Assembly: GCA_910589035.1 (NCBI GenBank)
Contig: CAJUSI010000051.1
Coordinates: 1-51,140, forward strand
Direction of reading: 5' to 3'
DNA: 51,140 nucleotides
Origin: an uncultured Acetatifactor sp.
GTDB lineage: Bacteria > Bacillota > Clostridia > Lachnospirales > Lachnospiraceae
Below the pieces are notes generated by a model. That model did not search any database. It had not been told where the DNA came from and saw only the letters and a list, made by a program, of their open reading frames with translations. Numbering within the stretch: the stretch's first letter is position 1; every line of letters begins with the position of its first letter. The position numbers and the translations under genes are program-made. Below, one piece after another: positions 8,881-17,130 of the stretch.

Positions 8881-9963
8881 ATGAAAATAGTGACAGTAGA
8901 TCATAAGAAGGACGAAAAACAGTTCCTGAGATTCCGAAAGGACTTATATCAGCGAGGTAACGCATTCATAGACAACAGCTGCTTTATGATCCGGGAGGTG
9001 TTCCGGAGACACACCAGCTTCCTCGACGGCAAGGAGATCTGGCCGCTGAATGTGATCCATGAAGGCAGAATCGTAAGCCAGGGGATCGTAGTCTATGCAA
9101 AAGACCTGCCGGAGTATATCCAGCTATGCTTTCTGGAAAGCCTGCCGGATCAGCCGGAGGCCGTGCAGCTCCTGGCGGACAGGGCGGCGGAGATCGGGAG
9201 ACAGAAGGGCTGCCGGAAGCTGGTAGCGGGCCTGAACGGGCATGTAAACTACGGTCTGGGATTCCTGTGCTCCCATTACGACGCAGCCAACTCCTTCTCC
9301 GGGGCGGCCAATCCGCCTTATTACCATACATATCTGAAAGCCATGGATTTTACCGAAGTGAGGATGCATACCTATGTGCTCCACTCCATCGATAACAGGC
9401 TGGAAAAATACCGGAGAGTGATAGACAGGTTAGACAGGACTTACACCTACCGAACCTTTGACAAAAAAAGATTCCGGGAGGACGCAAAGATTTATACGGA
9501 TCTGAACAACAAAGCCTTTTCCGGCCACAGATATTACTACCGGCGGACCTACCGGGAGGACCTGGAAATGTTAAAGGAGCTCTTTCTGTTCATGAAGGAG
9601 GACTCCCTGATCTTCGCGTTCCAGGGGGAGAAGCCGGTGGGCTTTATCCTGTGGTATCCCGACTTTAACGAACTGGCGAAGAAGGGGGAGACCTTCGGGG
9701 CAAAGCATTTTATCAAAAATATCCTTTTCGGCCGCCGGATTAAGACAGCCCTGATCATGGAAGACGGGATTCTGGAGGAGAACCGGCGCTCCGGGCTGGC
9801 GCTGGGCCTCATCCATCAGGTTTTCAAAATTCTGAAGAATTACCCTGTCACCAGAGTTGAGACCTCCTGGGTTTTAGAGGAAAACAAGGACTCCGACAGC
9901 TTCTGCCAGGCCATATGCGACAGCAGATATAAGGACTATGTAACCTATGAGAAAGATATTTGA
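8881..9963 (+). CDS. GNAT-fold acyltransferase-like protein (first gene of radical SAM cluster)
   Basis: A 360-residue soluble protein that I place in the GNAT superfamily from its C-terminal half. DSLIFAFQGEKPVGFILWYPD reads as the central strands, and the ending, in which SWVLEENK is followed later by YKDYVTYEK, matches uncharacterised GNAT-like proteins. The N-terminal half (VDHKKDEKQFLRFRKDLY...) likely forms a second, degenerate GNAT-like lobe. The acyl donor and acceptor are unknown. The start is ATG 8881, with AGGAAC about ten bases upstream. The 3' end overlaps the next gene by 17 bases, so the two are translated together. The cluster context suggests it acylates, or adds an aminoacyl group to, an intermediate shared with the radical SAM enzymes; that is inference. 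Confidence 0.7.
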   Translation: MKIVTVDHKKDEKQFLRFRKDLYQRGNAFIDNSCFMIREVFRRHTSFLDGKEIWPLNVIHEGRIVSQGIVVYAKDLPEYIQLCFLESLPDQPEAVQLLADRAAEIGRQKGCRKLVAGLNGHVNYGLGFLCSHYDAANSFSGAANPPYYHTYLKAMDFTEVRMHTYVLHSIDNRLEKYRRVIDRLDRTYTYRTFDKKRFREDAKIYTDLNNKAFSGHRYYYRRTYREDLEMLKELFLFMKEDSLIFAFQGEKPVGFILWYPDFNELAKKGETFGAKHFIKNILFGRRIKTALIMEDGILEENRRSGLALGLIHQVFKILKNYPVTRVETSWVLEENKDSDSFCQAICDSRYKDYVTYEKDI

Positions 9964-10948
9964 TCAGGGAAAAACCATATATATCAGCGACCGGTTTGAC
10001 GAGATCAGCGGGCTGGCGGAAGGCATTCTGGAATACCCCTTTGAGGGCGGGCTGCTTAATCTGCTGAAAGAGGAAAACAGGCTGCGCCAGAGCTATGTTT
10101 TGATACGAAAGAAGGACGCCTATGCCTTCTTTACAGTCTATGAAAACAAAATGAACATCTTTACCTTCGGCAGGATGAAATGCGTTCTGAAGCTGAAGGT
10201 GATAGGGTATCCCTGCTCCTTAAGCTGCTGCGGATACCTGACCAACGACGAAGAAATGATGTTTGAGTGGATTAAAAAGATCAGGGGGGCGAAGCTCATA
10301 CTGAATGTAAGCGGCGGCCGGCCCATGTCGCAGATGGTGGTGGGGGAGACCCTTCCCACCTGTATTCTGGACAGGCATCTGGAATCCCCGGAGGAATATA
10401 TGGCTCACCTGAGAAGCCCCTACAGGAGAAGGATCCGAAAAGCCATTGCCGCATGTAAGGACCTGGCCGTAAGGGAGGTAAACGACGCCGGCCAGGGTCT
10501 CTACAGGCTGTACCTGAATACCTGGCAGAAATCCGATTATAAGCTGGAGAAGCTGGAAAAGGGGTTTTTTGACAGAGTTGACGGGGTGAAGCTTGCATTT
10601 TATCGGGATTCCGCCCCGGTGGGCTTTGTGCTCCTGAAACAGGATGGGAAGAAACTGATCTTCATGCTGTGCGGCATGGACTATGAGTACAATACGGCGG
10701 ATCTGTATTATTATATGCTGTACCACATCGTATGCTTTGCCATATCCCACGGATGCAGCGCAATCGACTTTGGACAGACTTCGGAAGATACCAAGATGAG
10801 ATTCGGAGCGGAGCTGGAAAAGAAATATTTCTATGCCCACCACTCCAACAGATTATTAAATGCCGCCGCCAGGCTTGGAAAAGGATTATTGGAATACAAA
10901 TATGATTTTCCGGCTTACCGGGCGTTTAAGGAAGAAGGGCGCCTATGA
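9947..10948 (+). CDS. FemAB/CelD-like GNAT acyltransferase (Acetyltransf_6 type)
   Basis: A 333-residue protein whose C-terminal half carries the pattern of the PF13480/FemAB-like group: SPYRRRIRKA, then RLYLNTWQKSDYKLEKL, AFYRDSAPVGFVLLKQDGKKLIFMLCGMD and the closing IDFGQTSEDTKMRFGAE segment. Members transfer acyl or aminoacyl groups to sugars, lipids or peptides; the substrate here is unknown. It starts at ATG 9947 inside the previous gene. Its stop overlaps the next start in an ATGA junction (10945-10948), strong evidence for one translationally coupled operon. It is not an evident duplicate of its neighbour; the two share only the fold. Confidence 0.75.
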   Translation: MRKIFDQGKTIYISDRFDEISGLAEGILEYPFEGGLLNLLKEENRLRQSYVLIRKKDAYAFFTVYENKMNIFTFGRMKCVLKLKVIGYPCSLSCCGYLTNDEEMMFEWIKKIRGAKLILNVSGGRPMSQMVVGETLPTCILDRHLESPEEYMAHLRSPYRRRIRKAIAACKDLAVREVNDAGQGLYRLYLNTWQKSDYKLEKLEKGFFDRVDGVKLAFYRDSAPVGFVLLKQDGKKLIFMLCGMDYEYNTADLYYYMLYHIVCFAISHGCSAIDFGQTSEDTKMRFGAELEKKYFYAHHSNRLLNAAARLGKGLLEYKYDFPAYRAFKEEGRL

Positions 10949-12303
10949 AGGTATTGCTGATCAAACCGGGCTTTCACAATGTATTTACCAAATTGTCCCT
11001 GATTGTCACAGAGCCCCTGGAGCTGGAATATATGACAGCCATCTGCAAAAAGCGGGGCGTGGAGAGCGGAATCTGCGACTTTACCACAGGACATGCGCCG
11101 CTGCGCCGCATTCTTCGCCGGTTCCGGCCGGATATGGTGGCTATGACCGCCAATTTCGTACATATCGCATCCGTCGAAAAGTATGTGAAGATCATCAAAA
11201 AATTTGATTCCCATATCCTAACCGTAGTGGGAGGTCCTCACGCGGAGGTGATGCCGGAGGATTTTCAGCTTCAGGGAATCGATATCATCATCCACAGCGG
11301 CGGCTTCCGGCCCTTTGAGACGCTGATTTCCAGCCCGGAAGCGGATTACCGGGATATCAGGGGGATCTGCTATTACCGCAAGGGGACATGGCATAGGAAC
11401 CACAGGGAAGAATTCCGGATCGCCGACCTGCCCTTCCCGGACAGGGAACATTTCTGCCGGAACCTGAAAAAATACAAATACGTGACCATGAAGCCCTGCG
11501 CCATCCTGAAGGCCAGCTACAGCTGCCCCCACCGCTGCAACTACTGCTTTTCCACGCTCTTAAACGGCGGCAGATATCTCTGCCGGGAGCCGGAAAATGT
11601 GGTGGAGGAGATCAGGACCATCCCCTGCGATGATATCTGGATCGTGGACGATACCTTTTATGTGGACCTGAATAAACTGGACCGTTTTATTGAGCTGGTG
11701 AAAAAGGAGAACCTAAAGAAGAATTATTCCCTGTACTTCAGGGCGGATTTCATCGCCGCGCATCCGGAGCATATGAGGAGGCTGTCGGAGATCGGCGTCT
11801 CCATGTGCGCCGTGGGCCTGGAGGTCATCGACGATGAAGTGCTGGAAAAGTATGAGAAGGGCAGCAGCGTGGATATCATCCTGAGCGCCCTGGGGGTACT
11901 GAAGGAATGCCATATCACCTGCATCGGCCTCTTCATGATAGATATCGACGCGGAAAAAAGCTATTTCAAAAAGCTCTATGAGTTCATCAGAAAGCATGAG
12001 CTCTACCTGTCCACCATCTCCATCTTCACCCCCATGCCGGGCACCCTGCAGTACGAAAAATACAGGGACAGAATCGTCACACAGGACTACAGGAAATGGG
12101 ATTTCGTCCATTTGACCATCAACCCGTCCAAAATGAGCAGAGGTGCGTTCTACTTTGAATTTTACAGATTATACGTAAAACTGGCCGTATTGATCGTGGG
12201 GAAAAAGGCGCTGCCCTTCCGGTATCTGGGCGCGGCGGTGCGTGCCTCCCTGGAATACTGGGCGGAGGCTCTCAGGGGGATGAGAGGAAAGACTGAAAGA
12301 TGA
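10945..12303 (+). CDS. B12-binding domain radical SAM enzyme (copy 1)
   Basis: A 452-residue enzyme. An N-terminal Rossmann-like B12-binding domain (about 1-140, with VGGPHAEVMPEDF) is followed by a radical SAM core whose cluster ligands are Cys194, Cys198 and Cys201 in SYSCPHRCNYC. Downstream come the DIWIVDDTFYVD strand and the GLEVIDDEVLEKY strand that line the SAM site. The DxHxxG cobalamin motif is absent, as in many of this class. Relatives perform radical methylations, ring closures or C-C couplings. The C-terminus (KWDFVHLTINPSKMS and a basic, hydrophobic helix) also occurs in the enzyme at 13169, so the two are paralogues. It starts at an ATGA overlap with the acyltransferase gene. 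Confidence 0.9.
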   Translation: MKVLLIKPGFHNVFTKLSLIVTEPLELEYMTAICKKRGVESGICDFTTGHAPLRRILRRFRPDMVAMTANFVHIASVEKYVKIIKKFDSHILTVVGGPHAEVMPEDFQLQGIDIIIHSGGFRPFETLISSPEADYRDIRGICYYRKGTWHRNHREEFRIADLPFPDREHFCRNLKKYKYVTMKPCAILKASYSCPHRCNYCFSTLLNGGRYLCREPENVVEEIRTIPCDDIWIVDDTFYVDLNKLDRFIELVKKENLKKNYSLYFRADFIAAHPEHMRRLSEIGVSMCAVGLEVIDDEVLEKYEKGSSVDIILSALGVLKECHITCIGLFMIDIDAEKSYFKKLYEFIRKHELYLSTISIFTPMPGTLQYEKYRDRIVTQDYRKWDFVHLTINPSKMSRGAFYFEFYRLYVKLAVLIVGKKALPFRYLGAAVRASLEYWAEALRGMRGKTER

Positions 12304-12331
12304 AAGAACAACCGCAGCATGGAGGTGCAGC

Positions 12332-12964
12332 ATGAAATATCAAAAATGGGAAAAACTTGCCCGGAAATACAACCGCCTGTGGGTGCAGAAATACTCTCTG
12401 GGCCCCACCAGGCGGGAGGTCCTGAAGCTCCTGCTGCCCAGACTGCAGGCCAACCCGTGCCTGAGGCTCTTTGAAGCGGGCTGCGGCACAGGGCAGCTGA
12501 TTTCGGAAATATCCGCCCGGTATCCCCAGGCGGAGTACCTGGGCATCGACGCCGCCCGGAACATGATCCGCATCGCGAAGAAAAACGTGAAAGGACAGAA
12601 AATCCGTTTTCGGACATGCCCGGTGGAAGAGTTCCGCAGTACGGAAAAGTACGACATTATCCTCTGCACCCACGCCTTTCCCTATTTCCCGGAGAAAGAG
12701 GCAGCCCTGCGCAAATTCGCCTGGCTGTGCAGCCCGGGGGCGGCGGTAATCATCGTTAATTCCTCCACCAACAGCCTGAAGGATCTGATTATCAATTTCT
12801 TCTTAAAAGCCACCACAAGCAGGGCCAGATATCTGTCCATAAAGGAGATGAAAGCCCTGTTCAGGAAAACGGGCTTCGACCTGAAGAAAGTAAAAATCAT
12901 CAGAGAAAGGTTCTATATGCCCACCATCGCGCTGTTTTATCTGGAAAACCAATCAAATCAATAA
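12332..12964 (+). CDS. Class I SAM-dependent methyltransferase
   Basis: A 210-residue methyltransferase of the Rossmann type. Motif I is FEAGCGTGQL (about 47-56), the acidic ribose-binding residue is in YLGIDAARNM, and motif post-II is YDIILCTHAFPYFPEK. The C-terminal part contains RYLSIKEMKALFRKTGF, usual for small-molecule methyltransferases. A GGAGGTG site sits just before ATG 12332, 28 bases after the radical SAM stop, so it is part of the same operon. It could methylate a heteroatom of the cluster product; the acceptor cannot be read from sequence. Confidence 0.85.
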   Translation: MKYQKWEKLARKYNRLWVQKYSLGPTRREVLKLLLPRLQANPCLRLFEAGCGTGQLISEISARYPQAEYLGIDAARNMIRIAKKNVKGQKIRFRTCPVEEFRSTEKYDIILCTHAFPYFPEKEAALRKFAWLCSPGAAVIIVNSSTNSLKDLIINFFLKATTSRARYLSIKEMKALFRKTGFDLKKVKIIRERFYMPTIALFYLENQSNQ

Positions 12965-13168
12965 AGGCGATGAAGGAAATGTTGCTAAAGTAAATACCGC
13001 CGTTTTTCCTGCTTTATATAGATAAAGTAATCCTAACTGCAACCTCAGTTTTCTGCTGCACTGATAATCATCGTAAAGCAGCCGAAAGAAAACTGGCTGA
13101 GTATTGTATAGAATCAATTAAAATTGTTAATTTTCAACAGCCGAAGAAAAGCTTAGGAAAGGCAATCT

Positions 13169-14530
13169 ATGAAAATATTACTGGTACGCCCCAGACCCCA
13201 CAAAGACACCATAGGTCTGCAGAATCTGATGATCTGCGAGCCGCTGGAGCTGGAATACATAGCCTCCAATATCAGGACCCATGGCCATAAATCCGTGATC
13301 GTGGATATGATTCTGGAGAAAAAGGAGCTTACTTATTTTGTGGAAAAATACCGCCCCCAGGCAGTGGGCATCACCGGCTATATCTCCCATGTAAACGTCA
13401 TCAAGAAATATGCCCGGGAGATCAAAACATATGATCCCGCCATCAAAGTGCTGGTGGGAGGCGTCCACGCGGAGGTGAACCCCCAGGATTTTGAATCGGA
13501 GCATATCGACTACATCATCCGGGCCAACGGACTGCGCACCGTCACCGAAATCCTTGACCGGCTGGAACGGGGGGAAACCATGGATGACCTGCCCTGTCTC
13601 TACCGCAGGGAGGGCGGAAAGCCCCGCAAGGAGACCTCCTTTCCCTATCTCTTTCCCGACCGGAGCAAGGTGGACCGCTACCGCTCCCGATACTACTACA
13701 TGTTCCACCGAAACTGCAGCCTCATCAAGACCTCCTTCGGCTGCCCCTACCAATGCGCCTTCTGCTTCTGCAGACAGATCACGGACGGCGGCTACTTTGC
13801 CAGAGACCTGGAAAATGTCATTGCCGAATTGAAAACCGTCAAAGAGACGGAAATCTACATCGTGGACGACGACTTCCTGGTAGACAGAGAACGGATCCTG
13901 GAATTTACCCGCCTGTTGAAGGAGAACCATATCAAAAAAAGATACCTGATCTACGGCAGGGCGGACTTCATCGCCGCAAACGAGGACGTGATCAGAGCCT
14001 TCCAAAAGGCGGGCCTGCGCGCCGTCATCGTAGGCCTGGAATCCTGCGACAGCAGGGAATTGAAGGATTACCGCAAAATGACCCAGGTGGCCGTGAACGA
14101 AAAAGCGGTTCGCATCCTGCAGAAATACGATGTGGAATGCTACGGCACCTTCATCACCGGAATCCACTGGAAAAAGGAAGACTTTAAAGCCCTGGAACGC
14201 TGGATCAAAAAGCTTGGCATCGTATTCGTAAACCTCCAGCCGCTGACGCCCCTGAAAGGAACCGAACTCTATGAAAAATACCGGAAGGATTTCATCATCC
14301 GGGAGGACGAATATGAGAAATGGGACCTGGCGCACCTGGTGGTGAAGCCCACATATATTTCCATCAGAAAATATTATTTTTACACCATGATGCTGTACTA
14401 CAAAACCATGGTCAACCCCACAAGCGTCCTGTACATGATCCGGAAATACGGCATAAAAGATACCGTGAAACTGAGCATCGGCGCTTGCAAGGTGAACCTG
14501 CAGTACCTGAAAAAACTGCTTCTTCCCTGA
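13169..14530 (+). CDS. B12-binding domain radical SAM enzyme (copy 2)
   Basis: A 453-residue enzyme with the same architecture as 10945-12303: a B12-binding fold (VGGVHAEVNPQDFE) and a radical SAM core with Cys192, Cys196 and Cys199 in FGCPYQCAFC. IYIVDDDFLVD and VGLESCDSRELKDY match the equivalent strands of copy 1, and the N-terminal EPLELEY and C-terminal KWDLAHLV motifs are shared. The two arose by duplication and have diverged widely, so they probably act on successive or different positions. The start is ATG 13169 with an AGGAAAGG site. A 204-base AT-rich gap without an obvious terminator separates it from the methyltransferase gene. Confidence 0.9.
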   Translation: MKILLVRPRPHKDTIGLQNLMICEPLELEYIASNIRTHGHKSVIVDMILEKKELTYFVEKYRPQAVGITGYISHVNVIKKYAREIKTYDPAIKVLVGGVHAEVNPQDFESEHIDYIIRANGLRTVTEILDRLERGETMDDLPCLYRREGGKPRKETSFPYLFPDRSKVDRYRSRYYYMFHRNCSLIKTSFGCPYQCAFCFCRQITDGGYFARDLENVIAELKTVKETEIYIVDDDFLVDRERILEFTRLLKENHIKKRYLIYGRADFIAANEDVIRAFQKAGLRAVIVGLESCDSRELKDYRKMTQVAVNEKAVRILQKYDVECYGTFITGIHWKKEDFKALERWIKKLGIVFVNLQPLTPLKGTELYEKYRKDFIIREDEYEKWDLAHLVVKPTYISIRKYYFYTMMLYYKTMVNPTSVLYMIRKYGIKDTVKLSIGACKVNLQYLKKLLLP

Positions 14531-14610
14531 GATTTATAACTATGCATTGTAAAGGGCAGATAAAGATTGATACTCAAATATATAAAAACAGGTTTTGGAA
14601 AGGAGCCTCT

Positions 14611-15066
14611 ATGGACATCGGATATGAGAGCCCAAATATGAAATTTTCCCTGCGGTCGGCTGCTTTGATTTTTAAAAACGCTTGTATTTTACTTGTAAAG
14701 AGTGACTGTCATACCTGTTTTTATACTGTCGGAGGAGGAATACGGGAAAACGAAACTTCAGAAAGGGCAATTATAAGGGAATGTTATGAGGAAACGGGTT
14801 ATCATTTTGAAATTGACAGATTAGTATTTGTTGAGGAGCGCTTTTTCACAGTTGAGAATATTTGTCATCGGGAAATTGTTTTTTTCTATTTAATGAAAGA
14901 AGCAGACATACAGATAGCCAGCGGAGCCAGTACAGATCAAAATAATGAACATTTGTATTGGATACCGATGGAAAGACTGAAACAAATTGAGCTTGTGCCC
15001 GAATTTTTGAAAAGTTCGTTAGATAATATCCCAAACGAGATTACACATATTTTGTCATATGAATAA
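14611..15066 (+). CDS. NUDIX hydrolase
   Basis: A 151-residue protein with a complete NUDIX box: GGIRENE followed by seven residues and REC-YEETGY, fitting G-x5-E-x7-REUxEExGU. NUDIX enzymes hydrolyse nucleoside diphosphate-linked compounds. The start at ATG 14611 was chosen because AAAGGAG lies six bases upstream and the family fold begins soon after. The gene and its flanks are clearly more AT-rich than the radical SAM genes on both sides, and a hairpin follows it, so it may be a later insertion rather than a biosynthetic member. Its position between two radical SAM genes still leaves a clean-up or activation role possible. Confidence 0.85.
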   Translation: MDIGYESPNMKFSLRSAALIFKNACILLVKSDCHTCFYTVGGGIRENETSERAIIRECYEETGYHFEIDRLVFVEERFFTVENICHREIVFFYLMKEADIQIASGASTDQNNEHLYWIPMERLKQIELVPEFLKSSLDNIPNEITHILSYE

Positions 15067-15070
15067 ATTC

Positions 15071-15111
15071 AAAGCTGTTCTAATGCTCTATTTCAGCTTT
15101 AGAACAGCTTT
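15071..15111 (+). terminator. Perfect 13-bp stem hairpin after the NUDIX gene
   Basis: AAAGCTGTTCTAA (15071-15083) and its exact complement (15099-15111) flank a 15-base loop, five bases after the NUDIX stop. The stem ends in CTTT but no longer T-run follows. It may be a weak or bidirectional terminator, or an insertion boundary mark. Confidence 0.5.
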
Positions 15112-15176
15112 GGCAATTCCAAAAAGCGAGAAAGAATAGTATTACATACGGCACCAACACAAGGAGCACAGACAAA

Positions 15177-16508
15177 ATGAGCGCAGAAAAAAAACATAAA
15201 ATCCTGATCATTCAGCCCACGCCCTACGACCAGTACGGCAATCTGGTCAAAAAGAGCCGCCTTTATTTTGTAGGGCTGGCCCTGCCGCTGCTGGCGGCGC
15301 TCACCCCGAATGACGTGGATGTGGAATTGTGCTATGAGACCATAGAGGAGGTTCCCTTCGACACAGACGCCGACCTGATCGGCATCAGCAGCATGGGGCA
15401 CGCCGTCATGCGGACCATAGACCTGGCGAAGAGATTCCGGGAGCTGGGAAAGACCGTGGTCCTGGGCGGCTATATGGTGAGTCTCATGCCTGAGGAAGCG
15501 CTGAAATACGGCGACTCTGTCATGATCGGCGACTCCGAGGAGACCTGGGGCGAGATGATAGAGGACTTCAAAAACGGGCAGCTGAAAAGAATCTACCGCA
15601 AAAAGCTCACCCGCCTTACCACGCCCCTGCCCAGGTACGAAATGCTGCTGGACAAGAAAATAGGAAATTTTCTCCCTGTCCAGGCCGGCAGAGGCTGCCC
15701 AAAGACCTGCAGCTTCTGCTCCATCTACTGCCTGTACCAGGGACAGTACCTGCAAAGGGAGATCTCCGAGGTGATAAGGGACATCAAAGAGATCAAAAGG
15801 CTGGGATTTCGACAGTTCCTGCTGTTGGATGACAATATCTTCTCCGACAGGAACTACGCTCTGAGACTCTGCGCTGAGATCCGGAAACTGAAAATGAAGT
15901 GGATGACCCAGTGCTCCATCGACATCGCCCGGGATGAGGAGCTGCTGGACGTGATTTCTTCCAGCGGCTGCTATGTCTTAAGCTTCGGCCTGGAGAGCAT
16001 CAGCAGGGAGAGCCTGATCGGAATGAACAAGGCCTGGGCAGACCCCGCAAAATACGCGGAGCAGATAGCCGTCATCCGAAAGCACGGAATCGACATCTCC
16101 ACGGAGATGGTCATCGGCGCGGAGGGCGACACCCTGGAATCCATCCGGGCGACCGCCCGGTTCATCGAGAGGAACCATATCGCCGTCCCCAGGTTCTACA
16201 TCCTTACCCCCATCCCCGGGACAAAATACTGGGAGGAGATGAAGCAGCAGGACAGAATCTACAACACGGATATGTACTCCTACAATTCCTGCGAAGCCGT
16301 ACACATCCCGAAAAATATGACCCCACAGGAGCTTACAAAGGCCTACTGGGATCTCTACAATGATGTCTACTCCATAAGATGCATCCTGAAACGCACGATT
16401 TTCACAGGCTCCCTCCTGCGCAGGCCCTTCCAGGCGTTTTTCTATCTCTTTGTAAATCTGTATTACAGAAAGCAGATAAAGCACGGCATCGTGCCGAATA
16501 TCATATGA
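15177..16508 (+). CDS. B12-binding domain radical SAM enzyme (third, divergent)
   Basis: A 443-residue enzyme with a B12-binding N-terminus (ILIIQPTPYDQYGN, then VVLGGYMVSLMPEEALKYG) and a radical SAM core with Cys174, Cys178 and Cys181 in RGCPKTCSFC. FRQFLLLDDNIF and LSFGLESISRESLIGMNK are the usual SAM-site strands, and PRFYILTPIPGTKYWEEM closes the barrel. It is more distant from the other two and resembles the BchE/HpnJ-like branch. It lacks the KWDxxHL C-terminal motif and instead ends in a hydrophobic, basic segment that might touch membranes. The start is ATG 15177 after AAGGAGC. It is 110 bases downstream of the NUDIX gene and is probably the last gene of the cluster. Confidence 0.88.
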   Translation: MSAEKKHKILIIQPTPYDQYGNLVKKSRLYFVGLALPLLAALTPNDVDVELCYETIEEVPFDTDADLIGISSMGHAVMRTIDLAKRFRELGKTVVLGGYMVSLMPEEALKYGDSVMIGDSEETWGEMIEDFKNGQLKRIYRKKLTRLTTPLPRYEMLLDKKIGNFLPVQAGRGCPKTCSFCSIYCLYQGQYLQREISEVIRDIKEIKRLGFRQFLLLDDNIFSDRNYALRLCAEIRKLKMKWMTQCSIDIARDEELLDVISSSGCYVLSFGLESISRESLIGMNKAWADPAKYAEQIAVIRKHGIDISTEMVIGAEGDTLESIRATARFIERNHIAVPRFYILTPIPGTKYWEEMKQQDRIYNTDMYSYNSCEAVHIPKNMTPQELTKAYWDLYNDVYSIRCILKRTIFTGSLLRRPFQAFFYLFVNLYYRKQIKHGIVPNII

Positions 16509-16540
16509 TTTTCCATGGAGCGCAATGATATTTTTACGCC

Positions 16541-16562
16541 ACTGTATACCAAAATATACAGT
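16541..16562. other. Perfect 8-bp inverted repeat
   Basis: ACTGTATA (16541-16548) and TATACAGT (16555-16562) flank a 6-base loop, 33 bases after the last radical SAM gene. No T-run follows. It could be a transcript end structure or a relic of the ABC gene insertion next to it. Confidence 0.35.
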
Positions 16563-16570
16563 ACGGAAAT

Positions 16571-16855
16571 TTGGACACTGCAGAGGAGGAAATCTGTCAT
16601 GCGGTGGAAAGGGCAGGAATTACCGTAGACGCGGAGGTGTTTTTCAGGCGCAGCATCGGCGGAAACGCCCCTGTCCATATGTATGAACCCACGGCAGCTT
16701 TGGACGCCGAATCGGAAACGAAGCTGCTGAATACCATTTGCTCGTTGAAACAGGAGGAGAAATGCATTCTGCTGATCACTCATAGAGCTTCCAGATTGCA
16801 TATTGCGGACAGGATTCTGTGTATTGAGGGCGGGGGACTTATCAGGGAAGGGTAA
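16571..16855 (+). pseudogene. Relic of an ABC exporter ATPase domain (3' end only)
   Basis: This 94-codon frame contains the end of an ABC ATPase: a worn Walker B and D-loop (YEPTAALDAESE, where DEPTAALD is expected) and then the H-loop strand LLITHRAS followed by ADRILCIEGGGLIREG. Walker A and the signature motif are missing, and the catalytic Asp-Glu pair has become Tyr-Glu. It cannot be a working ATPase. The closest intact relatives would be bacteriocin/multidrug ABC exporters with fused membrane domains. A lost exporter directly after the radical SAM cluster suggests the cluster product once had its own transporter; this is inference. Confidence 0.7.
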
Positions 16856-16869
16856 GTGGATGATAGTGC

Positions 16870-16898
16870 TTGAAATAACGAATTTCTTTTAGTATAAT
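16870..16898 (+). promoter_or_regulatory. Promoter upstream of the AAA/DUF1703 gene
   Basis: TTGAAA (16870-16875), a 17-base spacer and a perfect TATAAT (16893-16898). The next gene on this strand begins at 17131, giving a leader of about 225 bases in which I see no known riboswitch. Confidence 0.7.
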
Positions 16899-17130
16899 AA
16901 AAACACGGTGCAGGGATGCAGCGGACTGCCGGGTTCCTTTATTGCATTTGGTACGGAGAGGCGGCGGATGCGGTGAAATGCAAATATAGCCTTGATGTGT
17001 TTTGACCGACAAATCATATACCCCGCGGTAAGCAGCATCGCAAAATCAGCTCCTCTGCCTTGGCTCATTGTTCAACAAGTAATGTATGTACACGGGAATA
17101 AAAACGGGCAGGAACGAAAGGGAGGCAGTT

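Noticed and set aside
12965..13168. Gene remnant in the AT-rich gap
   Set aside because: An open stretch reads AAERKLAEYCIESIKIVNF, which hints at an old protein, but it runs into the next gene in another frame and matches no family I know.
13178..14335. 385-codon open frame on the minus strand inside radical SAM copy 2
   Set aside because: It is the shadow of a real gene; translation gives no family features and lies opposite clear cluster-binding cysteines on the plus strand.
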